From assembly GCF_013204845.1 (NCBI RefSeq), contig NZ_JABMKY010000002.1, forward strand, positions 124,001-188,000: a stretch of 64,000 nucleotides of DNA. Reading direction: 5' to 3'. The notes under the pieces are model-generated. The model did not search any database and was not told the origin of the DNA. It saw only the letters and a list, made by a program, of their open reading frames with translations. Made by a program: the position numbers and the translations under genes. This DNA comes from Paenibacillus qinlingensis (GTDB lineage Bacteria; Bacillota; Bacilli; Paenibacillales; NBRC-103111). Below are positions 1 through 9,852 of this stretch, in pieces. Position 1 is the stretch's first letter. Every line of letters begins with the position of its first letter.

Positions 1-2968
1 TTGTGCTATTCAACGTCGTAAACCCACTTGCATTTGTTCCGTATGCCTTGGCGGTGAAGTCCGTTGCAGGCGGCGATCCAAGAGGATATACGGTGACGAT
101 TTGGCTTGTCGCCTTGGCGATAATCCCTTTCCTAGCAATCGCCGATACGGTCGCCTGACCTGACCCCATAGCTGTGTAAGAAACAACACCTCCGGTGGAA
201 CTGTCAATTCTCACTATGCTAGGATCGCTCGAAGCAAATGTGATCGTCGCTCCTGTCCAGCTAGCGCTACTACCGTTCTGAAGCGTTCCGTTCAATATCA
301 TGCTTCCTGTAGCACCCGCGGTTGTGCTTGTAGCCGGTGCTCCGACGAATGCCACGTCCTTCAGGTTGTTACCGTCGCTAAGCCCCGAGTTGAACATTCC
401 CGATTCGATCAAGCCGACATCGTCCGCGAAGGAGTAATGGTTGGCGTACGACTTGTTCTTGAAAATTTGCACGCGAGGTTTAATCGTGGTTCCGTTCGCA
501 GCAGTAAGCGACCCCGTTGTAAAACTTAGCTCCTGGCGCACGTACTTTCCACTAGTCGAAGGTATTGACACTTTCGGCATGGTCGATGCAGTAGCATCAT
601 AATTCTCTGCTCCAAGTAAAATTGTTTCCGTCGAAACCGGTGTCGCTATATTCGGATCGGTTGGGATGTTGTAGATCCAGGCGGAATACGTATACGCCGT
701 ATTGGGTTTAAGACCTGAGATGGATTGCTCGATCCCATCTCCTACTGTTGAACCTCCTGCAGGGCTGCTGCCATCTCCCAGCCGAAGCTTGTTATTCTTG
801 CCCCGGTTGATCCAATTTGGCTTTGTCGGCATTGGAGAAACTGGAATGGCATATTGGGTATCGGAGCCGACCGTCGTTTCCGTTCCCGCTGACGACCAGG
901 TCAGCCAATTGGTGAGACCTCTTTCGAAAGCGCTATTCGTAATCCGATTCATGTACAGCGTGTCAATTAACTGCCAAGTAGGTGAAACCGGATAATTGGA
1001 GTGATTGTAAGACGGAATCCAGTTGGAACTATTGGATCCACCCCCCAACTCATAAGCACCGGCGTCAGGTGCGGTCCCGCCCCAGGTGTACGTACTGGTA
1101 ATGCCTGCGATCGCCGCCCCGCTGTCAATTGCCGTGGAGCCTGTTTGCAGCCGGAAATCGTTGCCGTTTCCTCCTGCCGGGTTGATGAAGTTCAGACCGA
1201 CAGACGAAATAGCATTGTAACCCTGGGCGACGGTAGTAGGAAACAGCTTGCGGTCCGAATCAATCGCGAAAGCTTTATCTGTCAAAATGTTGTTGTAGAA
1301 ACGGGTGCCGTAGAAATCATCTGGATAACCAGCCGCTCCGTGAAACCCGAAGCTTTTATCATTATTGACAATTGTGTTGTTGTGGACGAGTTTGAAATTG
1401 CCTGGCGCCCCCATTTGAATCCCCGTATCATTGTTATAGATGACGTTGTGATGGATAATCGCGTTCTCCGTGTAGTTGTCAAAATACATGCCGACACTCG
1501 TGTCGTCTCCCTTACTGTCGTGAATCCAATTATGGTGGAATTCGCTATTGCCGAGATCAGAACCCCAAGCATAGATCAGACCGCCGTCACGGGAGAGCTT
1601 CATGCCCCGGTACATATCGTTGTAGCTGATCACTCCACTGCCTTGGTAGATGGATAGGAGTCCTCTCCCAGATTCGCGGATCTCGTTGTGATCGATGACG
1701 TTCTCGGCTCCGCTTGATAAACGGATCAGCGAATCGTGCGTAGCCATGTAACTTCCGTTATGAATGCTATTGTTTAAGATCCGATTGCCTTTGCCAGCTA
1801 AATGGATCAGCGTTCCCGTGGAATAGGCAATCGTGCTGTTTTTCAATTCATTGTAATCGCCTACCATATTGATGCCCCGCTCGCGTTGACTCTCAATCGA
1901 CGTGCCGTGGCTGTAATCGGAGAAATACAAATATTCCGCTTTTATCTTGTCGAGCACATTATATGAGGACGGCGTGCTGCCTACCGTACCCATCAAAATG
2001 TTCGCCGCCATCGTTCGGATGCCGGAGATGGTAATGTAGGATTTGCCTTTTAGATTAAAAGCGGTTTGGCGTGTCTTAGCCTCAACATTCGCGGGAACAC
2101 CGCCAGACGGATCCCACAAGTAGAGGTTTGTTGCGTCTGTATGCCACTCACTTGCTACGTCAAGTGCTCCTAATACACCGGATAGGAAATACGTATTTCC
2201 TTGTCGTGGCGAGTAATACGATTGGTCATTCGTGACCGGATTCATCGTGAGTGTTTTGGTTACGTTGTTGAAGGCGGAAATGGTCGAAGTTTGCCCGGTG
2301 TAGGCGTCCCCACCTCGCTCCCAGATCGTAGCGCCGGTCCAATTAATGTTAGGCAAAGTGCTGTCCGTGACTGTGTAGTAGGTAGTCATATTCGTGGCTG
2401 ACTCTATGTAGGCCATCTTGTCTTTTAACGCGTTCAGGTTGTAGGATGTAATATTGGGCCAACGGGCTTCCCAGAGCAAGGTTGGATCAGCTGATAAGTT
2501 CCCATTTGCGTCCTTAGGAACAATAAAGAACTGCTCCTCAGTCTCATCTATAAGCGAGCTCCTAGTGTAAGGCGTTTTGTACACCGCAGGTGTTCCAGCA
2601 ATCCCCGCGGATGTCCATGTACCGGTAATCGGATCGGTGCCGCTGACGACAACATTCGCTCCGCTTGCCGCCTTAATCGTGATCCGAGAAGCGTCCGCAG
2701 TTCCGCTTGGCGGCGTAATGGTCTCGCGATAAATACCGGATGACACTTCACAAGTGTCTCCTGGTTGCAATTCGTTCGCGCAGCGTTGAATGGTCTTGAA
2801 CGGAGCCGACAGGGACTTCCCATTATTTGTTGTATCGTTGCCTATTGCCTGTGATACGTAATAGGTGGTTACCTCAGCGGAAACGGGTTGAGCGGGCAAT
2901 GCTCCCATGACCAATGCACAACTCATCATAGCGGCAAGACCTATGCGGATTGTAGACGTTACCTTCAT
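1..2968 (-). CDS. Secreted right-handed beta-helix protein (3' end outside window)
   Basis: I translated this frame by hand; it is open from the ATG at 2968 to the window edge, giving 989 codons with no stop. Residues 1-31 form a signal peptide (basic start, hydrophobic core, AQPVSA cleavage region). Residues about 35-90 resemble the N-cap of PL6/chondroitinase-B-like proteins (stretches LQPGDTCEV and GIYRETI). Residues about 300-560 carry repeated N-x-I/H-x-N turns typical of a parallel beta-helix (HNEIRESG, HHNWIHDS, HHNVIYNN). A carbohydrate-binding-like region follows, then a Big_2-like domain (about 900-975, VSYTAMGSGQATVSAI). A strong AAGGGGG site lies upstream. It probably attacks or binds an extracellular polysaccharide; lyase or hydrolase activity and substrate are not known. 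The downstream-transcribed end is missing. Confidence 0.85.
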   Translation of the reverse strand, partial: MKVTSTIRIGLAAMMSCALVMGALPAQPVSAEVTTYYVSQAIGNDTTNNGKSLSAPFKTIQRCANELQPGDTCEVSSGIYRETITPPSGTADASRITIKAASGANVVVSGTDPITGTWTSAGIAGTPAVYKTPYTRSSLIDETEEQFFIVPKDANGNLSADPTLLWEARWPNITSYNLNALKDKMAYIESATNMTTYYTVTDSTLPNINWTGATIWERGGDAYTGQTSTISAFNNVTKTLTMNPVTNDQSYYSPRQGNTYFLSGVLGALDVASEWHTDATNLYLWDPSGGVPANVEAKTRQTAFNLKGKSYITISGIRTMAANILMGTVGSTPSSYNVLDKIKAEYLYFSDYSHGTSIESQRERGINMVGDYNELKNSTIAYSTGTLIHLAGKGNRILNNSIHNGSYMATHDSLIRLSSGAENVIDHNEIRESGRGLLSIYQGSGVISYNDMYRGMKLSRDGGLIYAWGSDLGNSEFHHNWIHDSKGDDTSVGMYFDNYTENAIIHHNVIYNNDTGIQMGAPGNFKLVHNNTIVNNDKSFGFHGAAGYPDDFYGTRFYNNILTDKAFAIDSDRKLFPTTVAQGYNAISSVGLNFINPAGGNGNDFRLQTGSTAIDSGAAIAGITSTYTWGGTAPDAGAYELGGGSNSSNWIPSYNHSNYPVSPTWQLIDTLYMNRITNSAFERGLTNWLTWSSAGTETTVGSDTQYAIPVSPMPTKPNWINRGKNNKLRLGDGSSPAGGSTVGDGIEQSISGLKPNTAYTYSAWIYNIPTDPNIATPVSTETILLGAENYDATASTMPKVSIPSTSGKYVRQELSFTTGSLTAANGTTIKPRVQIFKNKSYANHYSFADDVGLIESGMFNSGLSDGNNLKDVAFVGAPATSTTAGATGSMILNGTLQNGSSASWTGATITFASSDPSIVRIDSSTGGVVSYTAMGSGQATVSAIARKGIIAKATSQIVTVYPLGSPPATDFTAKAYGTNASGFTTLNST

Positions 2969-3488
2969 CAATTAGCCCCCTTTTCATCACTAATTACAGT
3001 GTTTCAACCTTGTGTTTGTGTACTCTCCTTTTTCTCTTGATGAACTGAAAAAACCTGCAACCGTATGCTAGAAATAACGATAACGGGATTTCTGGTATCT
3101 ACTTGGGCTGAAATCTGAAATGTCGGATTTCCCCAGAAATAGATACCATTTTTCCGGATATTTAGGAAAGGCAGAGCTGAGGCCAGCTCAGTATCCCGAT
3201 TCCATGGCTCTGCTGGTAGATGAACTGGAAAAAATACAGCTATTTTCGTTCAAATCGCGAGAACTAATTCAATAAGTGGAAAATATCCAGTTAAATGTCA
3301 CCCTTTTCACGAAAACGGGCAACTCGCCTGAAATTAGCTGTATAAAATCCAGTTACTTCTCCCATTTCAGCAAAATGAGCACAATTATATGTACATTTTC
3401 CATCTATTTAGGTGCAGGGAAATAACAGTGCAGATGGAATTTTGGTACAGGAGAGACAAAACCGCAAATGCAATGCAGAGGCTCGACC
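2969..3488. repeat. 520-bp intergenic region with dispersed inverted and direct repeats
   Basis: No gene is visible here. An inverted repeat GGTATCTA (3094-3101) / TAGATACC (3140-3147) sits in the first half. In the second half ATACAGCTA (3234-3242) is mirrored by TAGCTGTAT (3335-3343), and AAAATATCCAGTTA recurs as AAAATCCAGTTA about 60 bases on. The words GATGAACTG followed by an A-run also occur twice (about 3041 and 3219). Such short palindromic units are common between genes in Paenibacillus genomes; that comparison is from memory. No clear promoter for the beta-helix gene was found. Confidence 0.45.
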
Positions 3489-4475
3489 TCAAGCGAGCAG
3501 ATGCATCTGCTCCGCCCGCACTTCGCCACTTAAGGGGCGACCGTCGATATATGCCCGCAGATCACTTACTACCGCCTTCGCAATACGGCCCATGCCATTA
3601 TTGACTGCACCTGCGATATGTGGAGTCAGAATCACGTTCGGCAGCGAACGCAGCGGATGATCTTCTAGCGGCGGTTCCGGATCCGTGACATCGAGACACG
3701 CGAATAATCTCCCTTTACGCAACTCACCTGCGAGCGCGTCCTCGTCGATAACCGAACCGCGGGCCGTATTGATCAGCACACAGTCATCTTTCATCATCGC
3801 CAATCGTTCGGCGTTAAACATCCGGTACGTCTCCGGTAGTGACGGTAAGTGAATAGAGACAACGTCGCTCTCTCGCAGCAGGTCCTCAAGCTCCAGCTTC
3901 TGAGCGCCCATCTCCTTAGCTCGCTCTTCGCTGACAAACGGGTCATAGAGCACGATCCTGACATCGAACTGCCGAAGCAGATGAATGTAGTGGGAGCCTG
4001 CACGCCCTGCTCCGACGACCCCGATCGTGAGACCATATACTTCGCGCACCCGCGAGCCATCGCCCCAGCCGCCAGCTGCCGTCTCCCGGCTAAGCCGCCA
4101 CATGTCCTTGAGCGACACAATCGTAAAGCCGAGCGCCGTCTCTGCCACTCCTTGGCCAAGCGCTTCGGTCGCGTTGGATACGCGAACCCCCCGCTGCCAC
4201 AGCGCCTCCGTCACAATCGGCTTGACAGTTCCGGCCGCATGCAGCACGATCTTCAAATTCGGTGCGTTCTCCAGCACCCGCTCTGTCAGTGCACAGCAGC
4301 CCCACGATGTGATCGCCACATCTGCACCGGCAATCAAGGCACGCGCATGCTCCTCGGAGGGGTTCCCATTTTCCTCATTAAGCGAAACTTCGCCTAGCTC
4401 TCGGAGCTGAGCCAGATGCTCTGGCCCGAAGATCCGCTCTCGTTTGTCTTTTCCTTGCAGTATAGCAATCTTCAC
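3489..4475 (-). CDS. D-isomer-specific 2-hydroxyacid dehydrogenase
   Basis: This is a 328-residue NAD-dependent dehydrogenase of the 2-hydroxyacid (SerA/GyaR/LdhA) family, which reduces a 2-oxo acid or oxidises a D-2-hydroxyacid. The nucleotide-binding motif GVVGAGRAG is near residue 147, and the NTARGS segment and the PHIAGA segment with the catalytic His lie in the expected C-terminal order. The start is placed at GTG 4475 because AAGGAGGA lies seven bases upstream; an ATG 13 codons further upstream has no such site. It is the last gene of a sugar ABC operon on the minus strand, so its substrate may derive from the imported sugar, but this is inference. Confidence 0.9.
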   Translation of the reverse strand: MKIAILQGKDKRERIFGPEHLAQLRELGEVSLNEENGNPSEEHARALIAGADVAITSWGCCALTERVLENAPNLKIVLHAAGTVKPIVTEALWQRGVRVSNATEALGQGVAETALGFTIVSLKDMWRLSRETAAGGWGDGSRVREVYGLTIGVVGAGRAGSHYIHLLRQFDVRIVLYDPFVSEERAKEMGAQKLELEDLLRESDVVSIHLPSLPETYRMFNAERLAMMKDDCVLINTARGSVIDEDALAGELRKGRLFACLDVTDPEPPLEDHPLRSLPNVILTPHIAGAVNNGMGRIAKAVVSDLRAYIDGRPLSGEVRAEQMHLLA

Positions 4476-4593
4476 TTGAAGTCCTCCTTCATTCTTCTGT
4501 TCCACAAAGTCCATGAAAAACCAGAGCTATTCCGGAAAAACATGACTGTTTTTGGGGAAATAGCCCAGGTATCCATGGTCCGTTCGTCAAACT

Positions 4594-6117
4594 TTATTTC
4601 TTGCCGTTCGCCTTCAACCACGCATCAAGCTGCTTCTGACGCTCAGCTACGATTACATCGGCGCCAGCTTTTTTCAGCTTCTCTTCATAAATAGGCAAGT
4701 ATTTGTCCGTTTCGAGTGTACCCGTCGCAAGAGCAGCATAGTACTCATCGTTGACCGCCTTGACGTTCGCTGTTTCCGTCTTCACAGGATCCGTATTAAA
4801 GACAAATCCAGTGAGTGGGGAAACTTCGCCTTCTGCGTTAACTTTTGCAGTTTGCTCCAGCTTGTCAGCCGGTGAACCTTCCGGTAAATATTCGTTGATG
4901 ATGCTGCCGAAGATCCAGTCCGTGTTAGTGAAGTACCCGGCATCCTGGTTTATTTTGATGAAGTTGCCTGTCGTCTTCGTATAATGTTTACCTTCAATAC
5001 CGTAAACGAGCGTGTTATACAATTGCTTATCTGTATTCACCAGTTCAAGGAACATCATCGCTCTTTCTGGATTTTTGGAAGTTCGGGAGATCGCATTCAG
5101 GGTGCTAGCCGCACCGCTAAAGACTGCCTTAGCAAGCGGAACAAGCACAACATCGTTGCCGGCGTTCGCTGCTTTGAACTCAACCTCGGAGCCTGGCTTG
5201 CCAGTAAAATCGAACCAAACTGCAGTGGTGCCTTTGTTATACGCATCTGCCGCATTTTTTAACGTAGCAGCGTCTTTATTAATGTAGCCCTTGGTGTACC
5301 AGGAGTTCGCCAGCTTGAAGTTGGTTTTCATTTCATTTGTCACATCTGGAAGGACTTTGAATGTCGTATCGTTTTTGTAAACTGGCCCTTTCCCATCGAT
5401 GTTATATAGTGTACCCGTATAGAAGCCGCGAGTGGTGCCAAATGGTGTGATCCCAGGCTCGTTGTCCTTGATCTGCTTCAAGAATGGCTCAATATCTTCC
5501 ATTTTCTTGATCGTGTTGATGTCCAGTTTATACTTATCTACAAAACGCTTTTGAATGACCAGTCCTGCTCGAGTTGCTGAGACTTGATAGTTAGGCACTG
5601 CGTAGATTTTGCCGTCCAACTTCGCATCGTTCCAGAACTTCTCTTCCAATGTTTTGTAAAGTTTCTGTCCTTGATTCTTTAACAAATCATCAAGCGGTTG
5701 GAATACACCTTTCTTTTGATTCAGATCGAATTTAAACAGCCAGTTCGATGTCCAGATAATATCCGTTACTTCGTTAGCAGCAACAATCGTGTTCAACTTC
5801 TGCTCGTAAGTACCGAAGTCTATCGGCATCAATTTAATTGTTGCGTTAATTTTCTCTTGCGTAATCTTATTAACGGCATCACTTACCAATTGCAGATCCG
5901 GATTAGCTTTGTTTTGCGGGTAGTACCACGTCAGCTCAACGGGGTCAAGCTTCTTAGGCGCCGCCGAAGCGGATGTACTTGGAGCTGCACTGCTTGACGG
6001 GGAAGCAGTGCTTGTATTGTCTGAACTGCTGCCGCAGCCGGTTACGGCAATGGCGAGAGCGGAGCTAACTGCGAGTGTGGACATCCACTGAAAACGTGAT
6101 TTTATGTTCTTTTTCAA
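4594..6117 (-). CDS. Extracellular sugar-binding lipoprotein with DUF3502 (first paralogue)
   Basis: A 507-residue solute-binding protein of a CUT1-type ABC importer. The start is TTG 6117, eight bases after AAGGGAGG; ATA and ATG codons further upstream lack a site. The signal peptide ends in the lipobox VTGC (Cys near 28), followed by a Ser/Thr/Ala-rich linker. The last about 140 residues match the DUF3502 domain (NDEYYAALATG, YEEKLKKAG, QKQLDAW). It lies after the permease pair and before the dehydrogenase. It is closely similar along its whole length to the protein at 8347-9852, so the two binding proteins of this operon arose by duplication. The ligand is unknown, probably an oligosaccharide. 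Confidence 0.92.
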   Translation of the reverse strand: MKKNIKSRFQWMSTLAVSSALAIAVTGCGSSSDNTSTASPSSSAAPSTSASAAPKKLDPVELTWYYPQNKANPDLQLVSDAVNKITQEKINATIKLMPIDFGTYEQKLNTIVAANEVTDIIWTSNWLFKFDLNQKKGVFQPLDDLLKNQGQKLYKTLEEKFWNDAKLDGKIYAVPNYQVSATRAGLVIQKRFVDKYKLDINTIKKMEDIEPFLKQIKDNEPGITPFGTTRGFYTGTLYNIDGKGPVYKNDTTFKVLPDVTNEMKTNFKLANSWYTKGYINKDAATLKNAADAYNKGTTAVWFDFTGKPGSEVEFKAANAGNDVVLVPLAKAVFSGAASTLNAISRTSKNPERAMMFLELVNTDKQLYNTLVYGIEGKHYTKTTGNFIKINQDAGYFTNTDWIFGSIINEYLPEGSPADKLEQTAKVNAEGEVSPLTGFVFNTDPVKTETANVKAVNDEYYAALATGTLETDKYLPIYEEKLKKAGADVIVAERQKQLDAWLKANGKK

Positions 6118-6239
6118 TGTAGAAACCTCCCTTATTATAGTTATCAAGCTTATATATGAAAGCGGATGTGATAAGCCGATTCATTCGGACTGCCTCTTCG
6201 TTCCCTCCTTCCCGGCTTTGCCCATCCGAGGCTTGCTTC

Positions 6240-7142
6240 TTAACCTTTAATGGCGCCGATTGTCAGTCCCTTAACGAAAAAACGTTGAAAGAACGGGAAT
6301 ACCAGCAGCATCGGACCAGCCGATAGAACGGCAACAGCAAATTTAGCCGACGTTTTCGGAAAATCCCCCATATCGACGTTGAGCGAAACCATGGCCGTAG
6401 CAAACTCGGGACGCGATGTGATGAAATCAAGTGTATTCATGGTCCTTACGAGCAGCAGCTGCAGCGGCACCAGTTTCTCATTGTTGATAAACAGAAGTGC
6501 GTTGAACCATTCGTTCCAATAGTTAAAGAGAATGAACAATCCAAGCGTAGCTAGAGCCGGCTTCGAGAGCGGAAGAATCAGCTTCGTATAGATCCGCCAT
6601 TCGCGCGCCCCCTCCACTTTCGCGGATTCGATGATTTCAGTTGGGATTTTCGCCATAAACCCTTTCATAATCAGTACATAAAAAGGGCTGAGTAATCCCG
6701 GTATAATGAGCGCCCAGATCGAATTTTTCAAGTGCAGTAGTTGGGTTATCAGAATGTAGAACGGCACAAGACCGCCATTGAAAAGCATCGTGAAGAACAC
6801 GTAGAACGATGTGAACCGCTGCAGCCCGTAATCCTTCCTCGACAGCACGTAACCCATCGTGGAAGTCAGCGTTAGACTGATGCAGGTGCCGATGACAGCG
6901 ACAAGCATCGTCACGCCATAGGCGCGAAGGATGGTCTCTGGCGTTTTTAGAAAGTAGTGATACGCTGCGCTACTAAATTGATCCGGAATGAGACGAAAGC
7001 CATTATGTAGGATCGATTGTTCGTCAGAGAACGAGATGACAATCACGAGGGTGAATGGAACGAGCATGGCAATCGTGATTAAGATGAAAATGGCATGAAT
7101 GATCAACTGACTCCATACTGCTTTGGACTGATGGACTAGCAC
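6240..7142 (-). CDS. Sugar ABC transporter permease, LplC/MalG type
   Basis: A 300-residue CUT1 membrane permease with about six transmembrane segments. The cytoplasmic EAA loop near residues 185-205 (ESAKVEGAREWRIYTKL) would contact the ATPase subunit, and the C-terminus FVKGLTIGAIKG is typical of the LplC subfamily. It starts 14 bases after the stop of the partner permease at 7157-8074. No ATPase gene lies in this operon; Paenibacillus CUT1 systems usually share an MsmX-type ATPase encoded elsewhere (family knowledge). Confidence 0.93.
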   Translation of the reverse strand: MLVHQSKAVWSQLIIHAIFILITIAMLVPFTLVIVISFSDEQSILHNGFRLIPDQFSSAAYHYFLKTPETILRAYGVTMLVAVIGTCISLTLTSTMGYVLSRKDYGLQRFTSFYVFFTMLFNGGLVPFYILITQLLHLKNSIWALIIPGLLSPFYVLIMKGFMAKIPTEIIESAKVEGAREWRIYTKLILPLSKPALATLGLFILFNYWNEWFNALLFINNEKLVPLQLLLVRTMNTLDFITSRPEFATAMVSLNVDMGDFPKTSAKFAVAVLSAGPMLLVFPFFQRFFVKGLTIGAIKG

Positions 7143-7156
7143 TGAATGTTCCCTCC

Positions 7157-8074
7157 TTAGAACAGAGAATTGTCCTCATTAATTCGTCTTACGATTAAAT
7201 TGGCGGTGACAACTAGAACGAAGCCAACGAACGACTGATACAAGCCGACGGCCGAAGCCATACTCACGTCAGCAATTTCGCTAAGCGCCCGGTAAATGTA
7301 CGTATCGATAATATCTGTCGTCGCATACGTCATCCCGTTGTTGTTCGGGATGAAGAAATGCAGCCCGAAGTCGCCTCGGAACATGTTCCCTATACTGAGG
7401 ATAAGCAGAATAATAATCAACGGCGTCAACTGAGGTATCGTAATATTCGTTACCATCTGCATTCGCTTTGCCCCGTCGATCCTGGCCGCTTCATACAACT
7501 CTCCGTCAATTCCGAGGATACCAGCGTAGTACACCATCGCGGAGAAGCCAATCGCTTTCCATAAATGCACGATGTTTAGAATGTAGGGCCAATACTCAGC
7601 TTTAAAGTACCACGAAATTTTCTCCATGCCGGCTGATGCCAACCAACTGTTGATAAACCCGTTGTCATGATCAAGGAACGCCTGCGTGATGTAACTCATG
7701 ACGACCCATGAAAGGAAAAAGGGCAGAATCAACGCGGTCTGATAAATCTTGAGCCATTTTTTCGCAATTTCATTGAGAAGAATGGCTACGGTGAGCGCTG
7801 CGACTGTCGTTAACAGCATGTAGCCCAGGTTATACAACACTGTGTTGCGGGTGATGCGGAATGCGGTTTCACTTTTAAACAGAAACTCGAAGTTTTTGAA
7901 ACCAATCCATTCACTGCCCAAGATGCCCTTGTCATACCTATAATTTTTAAATGCAATGACGACCCCAAACATCGGTATGTACGACATGATGAAAATATAG
8001 ATAACTGCGGGGAGCGAGAGCGTAAACAATTCGATGTTCCTGCCGAAAAACCGGAATGCCTTCTTGCGCTTCAT
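7157..8074 (-). CDS. Sugar ABC transporter permease, LplB/MalF type
   Basis: A 305-residue CUT1 permease. Its N-terminal region (LPAVIYIFIMSYIPMFG, then AFKNYRYDKGI) is characteristic of LplB-type subunits, and the EAA loop reads YEAARIDGAKRMQMV near residues 195-210. About six transmembrane helices are evident. It forms the heterodimeric channel with the gene product of 6240-7142. A 272-base gap separates it from the upstream binding-protein gene. Confidence 0.93.
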   Translation of the reverse strand: MKRKKAFRFFGRNIELFTLSLPAVIYIFIMSYIPMFGVVIAFKNYRYDKGILGSEWIGFKNFEFLFKSETAFRITRNTVLYNLGYMLLTTVAALTVAILLNEIAKKWLKIYQTALILPFFLSWVVMSYITQAFLDHDNGFINSWLASAGMEKISWYFKAEYWPYILNIVHLWKAIGFSAMVYYAGILGIDGELYEAARIDGAKRMQMVTNITIPQLTPLIIILLILSIGNMFRGDFGLHFFIPNNNGMTYATTDIIDTYIYRALSEIADVSMASAVGLYQSFVGFVLVVTANLIVRRINEDNSLF

Positions 8075-8346
8075 TGGATGCCTTCCTCCTTGCTTGTAAC
8101 GATTTGCTTGGCTTGCTGCCTGAGATCAATTTAGCTGAAATATCATCGATAAAACAGTGCAAAAACTGTACTTTTGTCGCCACTTTGAGTAAACGATCTG
8201 TATTTTACTAACTGAAGTCCAAGTGGGCCGCAGAATGCTGCGAGAGCACGGGCATGGAGACCTTTGGCGAAAACGCCAAAAAGACTAAGAACTACACGGT
8301 GTGGTCTGCACCGTCGTTCTCAGCCTTTACAAATATTGATTTGGGG
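8075..8346 (-). other. Intercistronic leader with hairpins inside the ABC operon
   Basis: This 272-base gap separates the first binding-protein gene from the permease genes. Read on the minus strand it holds two small hairpins: ACGGTG-CAGAC-CACCGT-like, and TTTGGCG-TTTT-CGCCAAA (centre about 8270). Neither has a following U-run, so they look like mRNA-stability or partial-termination elements that could give more binding protein than permease. No -10/-35 pair stood out. Confidence 0.35.
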
Positions 8347-9852
8347 TCACTTCTTCCCCTTCGCCTTCAGCCATTCATCCAGCTGCCTTTGCTTCTCGGA
8401 TCTTATCATTTCACTTCCAGCTTTAGTCAGTTTCTCTTCGTAGATCGGCAGATATTTCGTCGGATCCACCGTTCCTGTGGCGAGCGCTGCATAATACTCG
8501 TCATTCACCGCCTTCACGTTGGCAAGTTCCGCCTTCAAGTCGTCCGTTCTGAACACAAAGTCATAGTAAGGGGATACCTCCGCCTCTTCGTTAATGCGAA
8601 CAGTCTGTTCGATCTTGTCAGGTGGCGCCCCTTCCGGCAAATATTCGTTACGAATGTTGCCGAATACCCAATCCGTGTTAGTGAAATACCCTGAATCCCA
8701 ATTCTGCTTGACGTAGTTTCCATCGCTTCGTGTATAGTGCTTTCCTTCAATTCCATAGACGAGCGTATTATACAACTGCTTATCGGTGTTCACCAGTTCG
8801 AGCAGCTGCATCGCTTTGTCCGGATGCTTCGACGTTCGGCTGATGGCATTCATCGAACTGACTGCACCGTTGAAAGACGGCTTTGCCAGCGGAACAAGCA
8901 AGACTTCGAAGCCACCGTCACCGGCCTTAAACTCCGCTTCAGAGCCCGGTTTTCCCGTAAAATCGAACCAAACAGCTGTGTTGCCCTTATTGTAGACGTC
9001 CGCAGCGTTCTTTAGTGTAGCGGCATCCTGATTAATATATCCTTTGTCGTACCAGGAGTGAACTAATGCAAAGTTTTGTCTCATTTCCGGCGTGACATCA
9101 GGGAGAACTCGGTGGTTAGCATCGCCACGATAAACAGACACGCGCCAGTCGATGCCGTAGATATGGTTCATATAGAAGCCTCTTGTCGTGCCGAACGGAA
9201 CGATGCCTGGCTCCCCATCCTTCAGTTGTTTCAAGAAAGGTTCGATATCGTCGATTTTGTGGATCGCACTTAGATTGAGGTTGTATTTGTCGACAAACCG
9301 TTTCTGGATGACCAAGCTTGGGCGCATAGCGGCAATTTGGTAGTTCGGCACGGCAAGTTGCTTACCATCCAGCTTGCCGTCGTTCCAGAATCGTGGAGAC
9401 ATCGACGTCTTCAATCTCTGACCGTAGCGCTCAAGCAGCTCGTCCAACGGTTGGAACACGCCTTTCCGGGCATTGGCATCCCATGGGAACAGCCAATTCG
9501 AGGTCCAGACAATATCCATCGGGTCGCTTGCCGCCACGAGTGTATTCAACTTCTGCTCGTAGCTCGCGAAATCGACGGGTTGCAGCTTGACGCTCGCATG
9601 AATTTTATCCGCGATTAGCCTATTGACTTCGGCATTTACCAGCTGCAAGTCAGAATTCGCCTTGTTCTGAGGGTAATACCAGATCAACTCGTCCAGCTCG
9701 ATGCTTCCATTGCCGTCTGTCTCTTGCCACTTCGTGCAGCCACTCACGACGAACATCAATAACGCGACTAAGCTTAGAACCGCAAACAATATGAAACGAT
9801 GTCCAGGAACCGTCCTTCGGATATTCCCGACATACTTCTTGTTCAAGCTCAT
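8347..9852 (-). CDS. Extracellular sugar-binding lipoprotein with DUF3502 (second paralogue)
   Basis: A 501-residue solute-binding lipoprotein, the promoter-proximal gene of the operon. The signal peptide ends in the lipobox VSGC. The core and the C-terminal DUF3502 region (NDEYYAALATG, YEEKLTKAG, QRQLDEW) closely match the product of 4594-6117. The start is placed at ATG 9852 behind a purine-rich GAGAGGGGAG; a TTG two codons later has better spacing and is a real alternative. A TATAAT sits about 35 bases upstream (9892-9898 region) without a convincing -35. Two near-identical receptors with one permease pair suggest related but distinct ligands, or dosage. Confidence 0.92.
   Translation of the reverse strand: MSLNKKYVGNIRRTVPGHRFILFAVLSLVALLMFVVSGCTKWQETDGNGSIELDELIWYYPQNKANSDLQLVNAEVNRLIADKIHASVKLQPVDFASYEQKLNTLVAASDPMDIVWTSNWLFPWDANARKGVFQPLDELLERYGQRLKTSMSPRFWNDGKLDGKQLAVPNYQIAAMRPSLVIQKRFVDKYNLNLSAIHKIDDIEPFLKQLKDGEPGIVPFGTTRGFYMNHIYGIDWRVSVYRGDANHRVLPDVTPEMRQNFALVHSWYDKGYINQDAATLKNAADVYNKGNTAVWFDFTGKPGSEAEFKAGDGGFEVLLVPLAKPSFNGAVSSMNAISRTSKHPDKAMQLLELVNTDKQLYNTLVYGIEGKHYTRSDGNYVKQNWDSGYFTNTDWVFGNIRNEYLPEGAPPDKIEQTVRINEEAEVSPYYDFVFRTDDLKAELANVKAVNDEYYAALATGTVDPTKYLPIYEEKLTKAGSEMIRSEKQRQLDEWLKAKGKK

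Noticed and set aside
1001..1657. 218-codon plus-strand frame opposite the beta-helix gene
   Set aside because: No ribosome site and no family; the minus frame has a signal peptide and beta-helix repeats, so this is an antisense shadow.
3849..4410. Plus-strand frames opposite the 2-hydroxyacid dehydrogenase
   Set aside because: The minus frame carries all dehydrogenase motifs; the plus frames encode no recognisable domain.
8254..8694. 146-codon plus frame between receptor and permease genes
   Set aside because: Mostly antisense to the C-terminal DUF3502 region of the receptor gene.
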